The position numbers and the translations under genes were made by a program. A stretch of 64,000 bases of DNA from Epiperipatus broadwayi (taxonomy: Eukaryota > Onychophora > Udeonychophora > Euonychophora > Peripatidae), in contig JAQFVV010006306.1 of the NCBI GenBank assembly GCA_028023455.1, positions 2,137,001 through 2,201,000 on the forward strand, in the 5' to 3' direction. Below are positions 35,172-46,965 of the stretch, piece after piece (the stretch's first letter is position 1; every line of letters begins with the position of its first letter). The notes beneath the pieces were generated by a model. It made no database searches and was not told the origin of the DNA. It saw only the letters and a list, made by a program, of their open reading frames with translations.

Positions 35172-35577
35172 CTGAGAGCACTGCACCTAGATCTTAGGAT
35201 CTAATGCAACCCTCCAGCACCCACCTTTTAACTCTATTTAACTACAAAACTATGAGAATGAAATTGAAAACACTATTAATATTTTCAATCCAAGCTCAAT
35301 AGCTTATGTAGTCATATGGGTCTGAACTCAATTCAGTACCCATACATTTTGGTGTCTTTGGCTCTTTAACAACCATAGCCACCACTATCCTATTAGGCAG
35401 GATTGGTGTTAAACCACTAAACATCACATGATCACTATCTCATACTAGCACAATAATTGTTATAAACAATTCAAAATACAGCAAAACTCTCCATATAGTA
35501 GTGCCATCTTGTGCTAACAAGAGCAATCAATGGATGCCAGAAGGCTTGTGCATAAAATCCCTATCTAGTGCCTACTC

Positions 35578-35636
35578 ATCCAATATCCCCAGACTAGTTT
35601 CTGGCTTGTGGCCTTCATCATTGAGGAGCCTTGGAT
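35578..35636 (-). ncRNA. Family A hammerhead, unit 3 of trimer, C3 mutated
   Basis: It carries the same C3 to A change as unit 2. Units 2 and 3 therefore share a template that unit 1 does not, or unit 1 was copied from another source. Confidence 0.83.
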
Positions 35637-35807
35637 CTGAGAGCACTGCACCTAGATCTTAGGATCTAATGCAACCCTCCAGCACCCACCTTTTAACTCT
35701 ATTTAACTACAAAACTATGAGAATGAAATTGAAAACACTATTAATATTTTCAATCCAAGCTCAATAGCTTATGATCATGTGATGTTTAGTGGTTTATATA
35801 TATTGTT

Positions 35808-36365
35808 CATGCTAATTTACATATAGCATTATGTAGGATGGATAGGTCATTTCTAAAACAAGGGAATGCAGGATTCTTTCTTCTTAATGACGTATTTGTC
35901 TTTAGAAATTTGCTGTGCTTCCTTAATCTTTCGTTGAGCCTCATTGCATTCCATGCTGACAATGTTGACAGAGGATGGAATGAAGGCATGTCTAGTTGAG
36001 GAAAAGTGTTCTAAAAAGATTGAATGGTTTTCATTGCTTGTTTTGCCTTATTATAGAGATAGATGTGTTGTATAATGCCAGCTAAGCAAATTAAGCCAAA
36101 CTACTCAATAAAGCTTGGCTATATATGTGTTGTGTATATTTATTATTATTACATAATATGATAGATAAAATTAATAATTAACTATAATGGACTAATTTTC
36201 CAATCTATTTGTTTATAATACTTTTTATATATCTTCAAAATATAAAACAAAAGAATAATAACAACAATAAAAAAATCAGATTTTTAGATAAGATACAGAT
36301 GGTATTAATTATCACATATTATCAAAAAGTTGTTATTTTAATATCTTTTGCAAAAGTAACAAGAA
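35808..36365. other. Giant intron sequence, nothing recognised
   Basis: Short open stretches on both strands (35807-35989 minus, 36209-36421 plus) have no recognisable motif. Confidence 0.35.
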
Positions 36366-37010
36366 AAAAAAGATATTTAAACCCCAGATGTGAGATGCTG
36401 GACTATTTCCATCATCTATGAGTGAATGTTGAATGTATAGAAAATTTTAAACTTTGTTTAAACTTTCCAAATACAAACAACTTGTTAGTAATAACACAGA
36501 AATAGACATCACAGGTTAGTAATCACAGAACATTTCGAATAGTATTATTCTCCACTCTTCTTCAGGTGTTGTTGGCCTATATGCACAGAGACAATATGTG
36601 CTTAGAAGTTGAACTCGCACCTTTAGATTCTTGAATATCGAATTTAAGGTGAACACTTTACCAACTGAGCTAGCCTTTGACAGAATAGCTCAATTGGTAG
36701 AGCATTTGCCTTAAATTCAATATTCAAGAATCTAAAGGTGCGAGTTCAACTTCTAAGCGCATGTTGTCACTGTGCATATAGGCCAACAATACCTGAAGAA
36801 GAGTGGAGAATAATACTATTCAAAATGTTGTGTAATTACTAACCTGTGTTGTCTGTTTGTGTGTTATTACTAACAAGTTGTTTGTATTTGGAAAGTTTAA
36901 ATAAAGTTTAAAATTTTCTATACATTCAACATTCACTCATAGATTATGGAAATAGTCCAACATATCACATCTAATAATATACCATCATTACAAACCTTCA
37001 GACAAATGTT
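36366..37010. repeat. Large SINE palindrome (arms about 310-330 bp)
   Basis: The two arms, meeting near 36682, are inverted copies of one tRNA-derived SINE: a head with agctcaattggtagagc and a B box gcgagttcaact, a middle with cacctgaagaagagtgg, and a tail with ttgtatttggaaagttt and atggaaatagtccaac. The minus-strand arm keeps a hammerhead-like core (see 36535-36568); the plus-strand arm has AAAA for GAAA there. Confidence 0.85.
36535..36568 (-). ncRNA. Hammerhead-like core in the SINE palindrome arm
   Basis: Minus strand: CTGAAGA, A, then GAGTGG and CTATTC closing a nine-base loop (six pairs, two G-U) directly before GAAA. The arrangement is that of the family F core. I could not find a convincing helix I, so activity is uncertain. 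Confidence 0.5.
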
Positions 37011-38720
37011 AAACCCCTATTAGTTTAAAAAATATTTTTCTTTTTGACAATTATTTAAAATTCCCACAATTAATTCCTGAACATTTTTTTTTATAAATAT
37101 ATAAAAAGACTTTTGTCTCTAGAATTTGTGATCTCAATGTGTTCCCTTAAACAAAATTGTATAAAAAATTTGCAATTTATGACTTCCTATGATAAATATT
37201 TAATTTGTTATTAAGAATTCAAAATTTACTGCAATCAGACAGCAGCCATATTAGATTTTTGTAAAAATGGAATAAAACAATTTTTAATATAACTTCAATT
37301 AGAATTATACAAAAATCATATTTATGCTGCCAGAAAGATAAAATATCAAGGGATGCAATAAAACTGAAATATATAATCATTCAAAATAAAATAAAAAATA
37401 AGATTTTAACATTTTTAAAAATTATTTTTATGTTTTTTTCCAGATAATCTCAATTTTAATAGATAAATTTAGATTTTTTTTATATCAACAGGTTCATTAA
37501 ATTCCTTATAAAATTTCCAATAAATGCAATTTGATATGATTTAATATGAATGACAATCCATTAATCCAAAACATCAGAAAATAGAATCATTGATAGCTTT
37601 TGTTTTTTTCAAGAAACAGCTTAAGAGATTTTTTCTTGCAGGGATACGTGTATTTTGAATGAAGAAAAAGTAACAAAGATGAATAAGTTAGTCTAAATAC
37701 TCTTCAGGTGTAAATGGTTCAGATTTTATACAGGGTGTAGCTAATTAGAAAAGAAGAGGTATAAGTTTTCTGAAAAGTAGAATAATAATAATAATAATAC
37801 TCTTTTTATTATCCATGTTATTTTTCATATTGTCAAAAAGACTTCATTTTATTAGATAGAATTCAAACATAAAATCCAAACAATTACTACAAAATGATTG
37901 CTTACAAATAATAAAATGTTACTGTTATCATGCAGAAAAATAAACATATAAATAAAAATGCACATAAAACTTACCCAAAATAACTATTCATAACTCTACC
38001 ACTTCTTAAAACGTACTCGAAGCATCTACATCAAAAGATCTACATCGAAAGTTGTTGAATAAAGCTGGCACATCAATAAACATTCTTGAAAAAAGTTAAG
38101 TGAAGTTTGGAGAAGTACATTGCCTATCTTAATTTTACTTGATAAACAATAAACCAGTCTCTCTGAGTACGTTTGCTGTGTGACCATTGCTCCACACAAC
38201 TAAAAAACCTTCATAATCTTTTTTAAGGCAGAAAACAATATTTTTGAATGTTGTAAAACTACTGAAAGCTCTGCTTGAGTCCCAAATATTGACTAACAAT
38301 GTACAATTCCATATGTTCACATAACCATTAAGGTAATCTGCACAGACTCATCATTCAAACTGCAAAAATTTGAATACTACAACCAGTGAATTTAGCAATT
38401 GCTCCATCAACTACTACCTTTTATGCACCTGGTATGCTTTGAATTTTATGCTGCACCTATCCATCTGCTTACACCACTCGCCCACCCACCTACCTACCTA
38501 CTTATCTGTCTATCTGAAAATATTTCCAGTGCAAATTGATATCTGAAATAAATAATCAAATATCAAATCACCCCAACATTAAGAAATTTTCAGCTTCGCC
38601 CCTCTGTGAAATAGTCTGTGGTTCAATATTTAATATTTTTGCAGCCTGTAGTTCAAAGAGGTAACTTTTTTGAATTAGGTGTTTTGAGATGCAAACTCTA
38701 AACATTTATTTCACATAGGG
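37011..38720. other. Giant intron sequence, nothing recognised
   Basis: AT-rich with an (aat)n run near 37785 and a degenerate (cctac/tctat) stretch near 38480-38515. No gene was seen. Confidence 0.35.
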
Positions 38721-39349
38721 TGTTATAGTTCTCCTTTCCCTCAGAAGTGAACTGTTCCAGATTCCTTCTTTATATGATCATATTAAGCATTGTTTGCTGC
38801 TGGCCAATAGGCTGATGTATGGCTAAACACATAACCAATGACTAGTACAGGCCAATAAGAAATGATGCTCCAGAGAGGTCAGGGATCTGATTATAAATGA
38901 TCAGCCTTTTTGGAGGAAGAATGAGAGAATGTCTCTCTAACCTACAAAGACAGATACACATTCTCCTGGAAAGCCCTGCTAACCTAAACAGCAGCAAACA
39001 TTCTTATGATAGCAATACACTATTTGTCCACACAGCTAAGCATATCCACAAAAGGACCAGATGCTGCTAAGACTACTGCAGATTTGAGGCAAGCTGCCTG
39101 GTACAGCTGAAAAAGTCATTCTCCCTATCTGGGAGGCAAGCTATCAGGTGTAGCTGAAAGCAGTAGATTGTGAAGACACGGATCCAGGGTTCACAGAACT
39201 ATATTAGTCTGTATTGTATATATTTGTAAATATAATAAATATTATTCTGTATTGTATATATTTGTAAATATAATAAATATATTGACTATAATTCTGGTGC
39301 TAGTGTTATTTTCTGTAGGTTGGGTCTGTACTCCAGACCAAACACAACA
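38721..39349. mobile_element. Putative solo LTR
   Basis: A 629-bp block, less AT-rich than its surroundings, begins TGTTATAG and ends CACAACA. The sequence aggg lies just outside both ends (38717-38720 and 39351-39354). It contains a TATA-like ttataaatgatc and several AATAAA signals; a 38-bp tandem duplication (ctgtattgtatatatttgta unit) lies at about 39210-39285. No internal retroviral-type coding region adjoins it, so it would be a solo LTR, probably of a Ty3/gypsy-type element. The ends are not perfect inverted TG...CA repeats, so confidence is moderate. Confidence 0.5.
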
Positions 39350-39562
39350 GAGGGCATAGCTAAAAATTTCTTAATGTTAGAGGTGATTTGATATATCTAA
39401 TATATCTTTATTTTTGTTATCTGGCATATTTTCATTATTATTAAAATGCAGGCATGATAATAAATTATGAAACCTATTGTGGGTTATTATGATTGCAAAT
39501 GAAAACTACCTCAAACTTATTACCTGAATATGAGTCCCAAATATCCCAAGCTAAACTACACG

Positions 39563-41030
39563 TTCATCATCATCATTATCAATCCACTGAAGGATGAAGG
39601 TCTCTACAAGTTCAAACCATCTTCTCTGATATTTAGCTTCTCTTCTCCACATCACCTCTGCACACTTTCTTATTTCATCCATCCATCTCACATGTGGTCT
39701 TTTCTTGGTCTTTTACAATCTCTTGGAATCCAGTTTAAGATTTCAATTGTCCATCTATTATCATCTCTTCTAGCAATATGTCCAGCCCAACCCCACTTCA
39801 GACTTTTAATTTTTTCAATGAGGTCAATAACAGCTATTTGTTATCTTATCCATATATGGCATTTTTTGATCTCTTCTTGTTACTACTAACAAGCATCTTT
39901 CTATACTTCTTTGAGTGGTCTGAAGTCTCTGTATTGTTCTTCTATTAAGTGTCCAAGTCTCAGATCCATAAGTATGAACTGGTAAAACAGATTTATTAAA
40001 AACCTTTCTTTTCAAACAAATAGGCATCTTTCCTTTTAGTATCATCAAGTTATTTCTACTAAAAGCACTCCAACCAAGTTTAATTCTATGATTAATTTCA
40101 TCCATTATGTTTCCATCTGTATTAATAATCTGACCAAGATATTTGTAGCTGTTAACTTCTTCTAACTCATCATAATCAATCTTTATTTTCATATTTTGAG
40201 AAAATCCATTGAACATTACTTTAGTCTTTTTAACATTTATATTTAGTCCTACTTTCATCTGATAACTCCTGCAACATTTCTTGCAGCTCTAAAGCATTAT
40301 TTGCAAAAACAACTACATCATCTGCAAAATCTAAATGACTTAAATAATCTCCATTTACTTTCACTCCTTTAACTTCCCATTTTAATCTACAAAATACTTC
40401 TCGCAGCACTGCTGTAAAAAGTTTTGGAGATATGGAGTCACCCTGTCTTACACCCTTCTAAATGTTGACTTTCCTAGTATCATTATGTAATCTAATTGTT
40501 GCTGTTTCATTTTTATAAATATTCTTCGAAATATGACAATATTCTGGATCTATACTTGATGATCCAATGCTTTAATCACTGAAGAAATGTTTACAGAATC
40601 AAATGCCTTTTCATAATCTATAAATTCAAACCATAATAGCAACTCACATTCATTTGTCATTTCTATAAATTCTCTCAATACCTGGATATGATCTACTGTA
40701 CTAAACCCACTTTTAAATCCAGCTTGTTCTCTTGTTGGTAGAAATCCAATGTTCTCTGTAGATGAGTTGTAATTATCTTGGTAAAAATTTTGTATAAAAC
40801 TGATAGGTCTGTAATTTCTAATATCTTCTTTATCACCTTTTTAAAATATTAATATTAATACTGCATTCTTCCAATTATCTGGTACATCTTTATTATTTAG
40901 ATATTTGATACATAACTTTCCTAAAAAAAATTATATTTCTTCAGTTGCTTCTTTTAATATATCAATTATAGTTCCATCATTACCAGGAGCCTTTCTTTTC
41001 TTCATAAATTTAATTGCATGTCTCACAAGA
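39563..41030 (-). pseudogene. RTE-like non-LTR retrotransposon, reverse transcriptase to 3' end, inactivated
   Basis: Reading the minus strand from about 41010: PGNDGTIIDILKEATEE, RNYRPIS, EQAGFKSGFSTVDHIQVLRE, a FIDYEKAFDSV block, then SHLDFADDVVVFAN (40307-40345), which holds the catalytic FADD box. An uninterrupted 144-codon stretch (39824-40258) follows with YKYLGQIINTDG, LKRKVFNKSVLPVHTYGSET and TIQRLQTTQRSIERCLL. The element ends at a (atc)n tail near 39563. Several stops and frameshifts interrupt the polymerase, and the endonuclease is absent. This order and the motifs are typical of the RTE clade. Confidence 0.88.
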
Positions 41031-42460
41031 AATTATACATATGTTATTACCGCAAAAAAATAAGTAATTTGTGACTTGATAAAAAATTTTCAATTTTGTA
41101 TTTAAATTTTTTTTTATGGGCATATATATTACTTTTGCTAATAATTTTATCACAAAAAGTAACTATAAAATCTACTACTCATGTATAATGATAAATTTCA
41201 ATTATGTAATATTGTAAAAAGGCTTATCCTTGCTCTTCCATTATATTTGATGATATTTTCAGAAGTTGTCAGGATAAAGAATCTGGTACACGGCTAGTTT
41301 TTATAAGTACAAATAGTTTATCCTTTCTTCATTTTTTCACTGATGAAGGAATTAGCTTATCTTCCAAAATAAATTTTGGAACTGCTAGATGATAAGGTAT
41401 TTTCAAAGTCCAATAGTCTAGAAATTAGAAAAGAATCGTTAATGTTGGAATCTAAGTAAGAATCTATTTTTTTCCCATTTAAAAATTTAATGTGGTCTTT
41501 TCTTCATAAAGTTAAATAAACTGAATGGGGGGGAGATGAAGTTATTCAAATAAAAATTCATAAAAAATTCAAATTTTATCATAAAAAAACATATTCCGTG
41601 AAAAAATAACAAAAATATAAAAAAGAATTATATAACTCATGCAGACATATTCCTGAAAATTTTTAAATGAAGACAAAGAAATTTTAAATATTTAAAAATA
41701 GTGACTCTGTAGCAATTAGGAAGAATTATAAATATCTTATTTAAAAACTCCGTTTAAAATTGGAAATGCATGTTATTTAATGAATAAATTTATAAAAATA
41801 ATAATTATAATGAAGAAGCTACCCATCCGGTCATGTGATTTAAAAATAGCCTTGCGCTTTCCCATGAACAACAACTTTAAAAGCATAAGTGTACACTTAG
41901 GCTTAGAACTTTATTTGGGTTGTATATAAATAAGTCTTTGCTCACCATGCTGAATTCAGGGTTTGAACCTGTTATGCACCTGAATTATATCTTAGTATTT
42001 TAATTGAATAAACCTATTAGATTTGTAGCAGGAGAGGGATACTATCTCATTTTTAATCACCTGCAATTAAATATATAATAAATTTTGAACTTTACATAAT
42101 AAATATATAAATAACAAAATATTTATTAAGTAAAATTAAAAAAATAATAATTGAATAGTTAGTTGCTCTGGAGATGTGTGACATTTGAGCATCAAAAGGA
42201 CAAGTTGAACTCAAATCCAGGAATCTATAGTTCTTGAATTGATTACTCTAATACAGGAGGGTTTTTAATTATTATTAAGCATAACTCTTCACATGCATGT
42301 AAATATATCATATAATAATAATTTTTTTTTATTGAAAAATAATGTATATATATAGTAAGCTGTATTCCAAAGTAGAATATAAAATTTCTTATGATTTTAC
42401 TTTATTTTATTAATAACTAATACTGGATTGTGCATATACAACATTTTTCCCCCATATGTC
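41031..42460. other. Giant intron sequence, nothing recognised
   Basis: AT-rich. A ggtcatgtgattta motif near 41832 resembles the ribozyme-repeat tails, but no element follows. Confidence 0.35.
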
Positions 42461-42552
42461 AAAGCATTGGCCGGGAAGTGAACCCGCAACAACTGTCTGC
42501 AAGCAACTGCTTGCAAGGCAACTGCGCTGACATCTCGGCTACAATGCTTTTG
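42461..42552 (-). repeat. tRNA-derived SINE head (second type)
   Basis: Minus strand: gtagccgagatgtcagcgca (A-box-like), a cttgcaag anticodon-loop-like segment and gcgggttcacttcccggcc (B box). It is related to the plus-strand copies at 46622, 46852 and 56205. The acceptor stem is not formed correctly for a functional tRNA. Confidence 0.7.
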
Positions 42553-43064
42553 TCATATATAAAAAGCATATTGCTTTAAATAATATTGCAAATTTAATGT
42601 CCTTATGAAGACATAAAATAAAAATATAAATAATAAAACATTTTAGCCAAAGCAGAATATATTCTCTAATTTATTAAATGAGAATATTTTCTGAAATTAT
42701 GTACCACATAAAATTTTTATTTTTTAATTTTTGTTACGTTGTATCCTGGTAACTATTTTATTATAACTCTGAACATAAGCTGTATTAACTAAAAATGAGA
42801 ACATCCATTCAATGTATTTTAAATTAACTTTTTGAAGTATACAATACATATTTCACAATAGAACATTGGATATATGATAAATGAAGAAAAAAGCACAAAT
42901 GGCTGTTATTCTTGAAAAACTGATAACTGAATTGCAGGATATTTTCAAAATAATGAATATAAAGCCATAATGTGCATTATTACTGCAAATGTTTGCGTAA
43001 AAAAGTGATTTTTTTCATATTTGTGAAAATTCATTTAATTAGAATATATTTAAATTTTGTTAAA

Positions 43065-43552
43065 AGAGGTAAAACTCATTATACATATTGCCACACACAG
43101 CAAGCTAGAGTAATCAATGGATGCCAGAAGGCTTGTGCATAAAATACTCATCTAGTGCCTATTCATCCAATATCCTCAGACTAGTTTCTGGCTTGTGGCC
43201 TTCGTCAGGGAGGAGCCTTGGATCTGAGAGCACTGCACCTAGATCTTAGGATCTAATGCAACCCTCCAGCAGCCACCTTTTATCTCTACTTAACTACAAA
43301 ACTATGAGTCTTAAACTGAAAACACCTTAATGTTTTCAATCCAAGCCCATTAGCTTATATAGTCATATGGGTCTGAACTCAATTCAGTACCCATACATTT
43401 TGGTGTCTTTGGTTCTTTAATAACCATAGCCACCACTATCCTATTAGGCATGATTGGTTTTAAGCCAATAAACATCACATGACCACCACTTCTTATGCTT
43501 GTGTATAACTGTTGTTATACGCAAGCATAAGAAGTGGTGGTCATGTGATGTT
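43065..43552 (-). repeat. Family A ribozyme repeat with terminal palindrome
   Basis: A complete family A monomer of the younger subtype in minus orientation. Its tail is duplicated in inverted form at 43465-43552 (taaacatcacatgaccacca against its inverse, nearly perfect arms of about 40 bp). Confidence 0.85.
43165..43223 (-). ncRNA. Family A hammerhead ribozyme, core intact (CUGACGA variant)
   Basis: ATCCAA, TCCTCC, CTGACGA, A-GGC-CACAA-GCC-A, GAAA, C-TA-G, TC, TGAGGA, TTGGAT. The innermost helix I pair is C opposite U, but the next five pairs form; A-U at 1.3 again replaces G-U. Variation at the free position 7 (T to C) is what hammerhead rules allow. Confidence 0.8.
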
Positions 43553-43555
43553 TAT

Positions 43556-45508
43556 ATTTAACTTATGAGCTCCTATATACTTACATACAATACAAAACAA
43601 TCACATAATTATTATTTAACTATAATAATATAAATAAAGACTGGCAAAATATAAATCAATCTATAACAGATATATATAAATTATAGTAAATATTGACTAT
43701 TAATAATCGAATGAGAAATTAATTGTAAATTCTATTTCTTCAGCATTCTTAAAAAAAAAAAATGTTTAGAAAAAAAAAATTAAATACATATTTCAAGGGA
43801 AAACCAAATTTTAAAATTATTTTTAGAATATTAAGATGAATATTAATATTTGTTTCAAGTATTATTATTATTCTTTTATAAAAGCCTTTTATTTTAAATA
43901 AAATCTATCTTTTACCATAGCATCAGAATTCTGACTTTACGCTTTACTAAATTATAGATTCAAAACTTTTTTTAAAAATTGATCCTTAAGACCGTTTTAA
44001 AGGTTTAAGGCTACATTTGATGTACTTTTGTTGAGTTATTCTCGGGATAGAATGGTGGTATGACTGAAATACGTGTTCACCATGAATAACCTGACAGAAA
44101 TCATGTAAAAGATGACAGGTAGTCTTACTTCTAAATCCGTAATGGTTGTTGCATGTTGGAACAAGACACTTTTAAAATTGGAATCGGCAGAAAACTACAA
44201 AATTCCAGATTTAATTGGCTACTGAACTGATTAGATTTTTTTCACCCTGTCATAATAAGATTTTCAACTATCGCATAGTTTTCCATATTAGCTGTGTTAA
44301 TAATTCACAGCTCTCTCATTTTAATCAGCTTAATTTTCTGGGATATTGTTAAACAGAGTTTTTGCTGATTGAACTGGCCAAAAGTCCTTAATTTGATGAT
44401 ATTATAAGTTTTTTAACGCAAGAAAGCTTTCTTCCAAAGCTTTTTTTCTACACACCAAAATTAAAAGAAAAAAACTGGCCTCTTTCACAATTTTTTTTCT
44501 ATGAACGCTATTCCAAATTACACGTAATCCGGAACTTTTATTTATTATTAAAAATTAATTTAAACAAAAAAATTTACTTTCTTTTTCTTATATATATATA
44601 TTGATGCTTATAAATAAGAATAAAAAAAAACTTGTAACATTTAGAAATAAAAAATTTAATTTTCATGTATATTATTTCCGTTCTTCTTTCTTTTTAATAT
44701 ACCTATATTAGTATGTGGGCAAAAAGTTTGTAAGATTAGACTAGCTTTATCAAAAAAAAATGAAAAAGTTGCATGCCATAATAATTAATATATCTGCCTG
44801 AAATGCTCATAAATTGTGGTTCAATCAACAGGTTCCATTTAAATCTTATAATTTTTTTGGCTATTTGGTTAAAAGGCAAATCAAGCTAACTATACAATTA
44901 TTGGTAAGCAAATGGAAATCTAGCTTTTCTTGTTCAAAAAGTAATACCAAAAAAAACCATCATGAAATCTCATTATGGACACTTTCCTGATATGATGAGT
45001 GTTGTCTTCTCCTTCACTATTCTCTGCAGCGACACAGGAAAAGTCTTTTCCAGATGATGATCTATTTAAAAATATTTTTACTTTTTTTACTTACTTGTAT
45101 ACAAGCTTGAATAATTCAGTCATTAGAAATTTGTCTTTTATTGCATCTTTATTCTTATGATTCGAGAAGAATGTGATATTGTGGAGGTTATTAATACATT
45201 TATATGAATATAGCACGTTATTTGTTTTAGATATTATAAAAATATATTTATAGATAGTATGACTAAATTCATGTTGAACATATGTGTACATTGAATAAAA
45301 AATTCCAAAACTGAGTAATATTACACTATGAATAACCAAATAGGAATGAGATTGGTGACAGATACTGATATACAATATGTCGCAAACAATAAAACAAATT
45401 CCAATATTTTTAGCACATTGTAATGTTTGTAATTAATTAAATTAACAATTAATAATGTTTCAATAATAATTTTTTCAGTAAACAGAAAGCTTAACTTTAA
45501 AAACCAAC
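43556..45508. other. Giant intron sequence, nothing recognised
   Basis: AT-rich with poly-A/T runs. A minus-strand open stretch at 45091-45375 has no recognisable family motif and no orthologous place in L2HGDH. Confidence 0.35.
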
Positions 45509-45709
45509 CTTGTTTTTGCTAATAATCATCAACGGGTACTTATTCCCATGCGAATTATTTGGATTAGCTTCTGAGCTTATTTTAAAACCGTTTACTTCAA
45601 AATCTGTGAAAATGGAACCACCTTTCTTAAGAAAATTTTTGCCGTATGACTTGGAAACTTCACACCAATCAACAATACCAGTATGTGGGGACCAAATAGC
45701 TTTCAAACC
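45509..45709 (-). CDS. L2HGDH: L2HGDH internal exon (67 codons)
   Basis: L2HGDH is a mitochondrial FAD-dependent enzyme that oxidises L-2-hydroxyglutarate to 2-oxoglutarate, a metabolite-repair reaction. This exon is 201 bp, phase 0 at both ends. It begins GLKAIWSPHTGIVDW, matching the family's GL-AIDCPHTGIVDY, and goes on through the GGSIFTDFEV segment to SKNK. The acceptor is TTTAG before GGT. The donor is AAG|GTTGGT, so the final lysine codon is complete. It joins the next exon, beginning [12 protein letters not shown], with no frame change. No in-frame stop is present and residue conservation is high, so this looks like a working exon. The preceding exon, encoding the N-terminal substrate and FAD region, was not found to the right. 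Confidence 0.93.
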
Positions 45710-46621
45710 CTAAAAAATAAAATAAAAACTTACTAAAAAACTAATAAATAAAACAATTATGAAATTTTTGCATATGGTATATAAACAACTGATTGTATTT
45801 ATGTGTGTGTGTGTATTTTGAAAATAATTTTAGATAAGTGTTGATAATCTCACTGTAAAAATACATATGACTGTAAGATTATATAGCCTTCACTACTGGA
45901 GAATGAAGAGGTGTACTGTTCCTATAACATTTTTAATTTTATTAAAAGATAAATGTGTTTGTATGCTTAATTTGTTGAAACGACAAATCCAAAAATTCCT
46001 TCCCTATTAAGATGTTTAAACAGAATAAATTTATTGGACCGAATAGATTGGCACTGATGTGCAAAGCAGTAAATGTAATTACAAGTTTATTTAAATATGA
46101 TTCTTTAGAATCTGCCTACATTTTCTCCTAGTAACATATTCAACGTAATGGTTCCGCGAAGTATTTACATTCATAAATGTTACATATTTGATCAGCAGTA
46201 AAGTTTATATACATGTAAATAAAATTAGTATCTAACGGAAGCCATATTAATTTCTATGCCAAAGAAATATTGATGTAAATAGGCAATAAGATACTATCTC
46301 AAAGCAATAATTTCATTATTTTAAACCCTAAATTAAATCATGAATTTCAATGATCTATTTATAATGTAAATTTTAACATGACCGTTATAGTTTGGTTCAA
46401 TTTTGATTGAAAGGTTGATTATGAATATGTTAAATTAGCAGATGTTTTTTAATAGAGATTAAGAGCCTAATATAGGAATAAAATAGAAAGTTTCAAATTT
46501 TTTAGGATGTTTATGACTGAGCAAATATTTGTTGATATTGATTTGCAAGATAAGATTTCACTTGGTTTTCATTTAATTTACAGAAGCATTTGATGAACAC
46601 TACAAGAATACAGTACCAAGC
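45710..46621. other. Upstream intron sequence, nothing recognised
   Basis: Searched for the preceding L2HGDH exon without success. Confidence 0.35.
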
Positions 46622-46705
46622 ATCAGCGACGGCTGCTTTGCAAGCAGTTGTCCCGGTTTAGCGGGTTCGCTTCCCGGCTGATGCTATGACACATGAGAAA
46701 AAAAA
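46622..46705 (+). repeat. tRNA-derived SINE, truncated copy
   Basis: It contains gctgctttgcaagcag, the B box gcgggttcgcttcccggc, then tgatgctatgacacatgaga and an A-rich tail. It is close to the copy at 56205. Confidence 0.75.
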
Positions 46706-46851
46706 ATACAATACCAGTAACATTTTGAATTCCAGTAACCACAATGCAATTCCTAATTAATATTAGTAAATAATCAATGGTTGTGCTCCCAGAATTGTAT
46801 GACCAATATGTTTGACTATCTTTTCCTAGGAAATCCATGGTCAACAAATCA

Positions 46852-46965
46852 TTTAGTCAAGCGTTGTTAGCCGAGAGGTCATCGCATCTGCCTTGCAAGC
46901 AAGTAGTTGGTTGCAGATGGTTGTGGGTTCACGTCCCGGCTGATGCCATGACATATGAGAAAAAT
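46852..46965 (+). repeat. tRNA-derived SINE copy
   Basis: ttagccgagaggtcatcgca (A box), ccttgcaag, gtgggttcacgtcccggc (B box), then tgatgccatgacatatgaga and an A-rich tail. The copy near 46622 lies about 230 bp upstream in the same orientation. Confidence 0.78.

Larger units (their letters stand above)
34532..35796 (-). repeat. Family A ribozyme retroposon, head-to-tail trimer
   Basis: The landmark catatagtag falls at 34561, 35027 and 35492, giving monomers of 466 and 465 bp, with the third copy ending early near 35775. The flanking tatatattgtt at 34521-34531 and 35797-35807 is a likely 11-bp target-site duplication. The units are nearly identical, so the array is young. Confidence 0.9.
9033..45709 (-). 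other. L2HGDH: Partial L2HGDH gene span (four internal exons and three introns)
   Basis: The four exons read in order from right to left join in frame: phase 0 at the first two junctions and a split arginine codon (CG|A) at the third. The encoded stretch follows animal L2HGDH from the GL-AI-PHTGIVD motif to the conserved position just before the RGPAGVRAQ segment. Introns are 23721-45508 (21,788 bp), 17787-23558 (5,772 bp) and 9165-17628 (8,464 bp), all GT-AG. I found no match in the window for the N-terminal FAD-binding GGGIVG or GHNSGVIHSG segments, nor for the C-terminal exon, so both ends are probably outside. Confidence 0.9.

Noticed and set aside
38135-38320. Short minus-strand open frame
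   Set aside because: No family motif, no splice signals or conserved context.
45091-45375. 94-codon open stretch upstream of the 45509 exon
   Set aside because: It lies downstream of the exon in gene orientation, has no motif, and does not fit between adjacent L2HGDH exons that already join in frame.
46852-46925. Apparent tRNA gene with good A and B boxes
   Set aside because: Related degenerate copies share a SINE body and A-rich tail; the cloverleaf is not intact.
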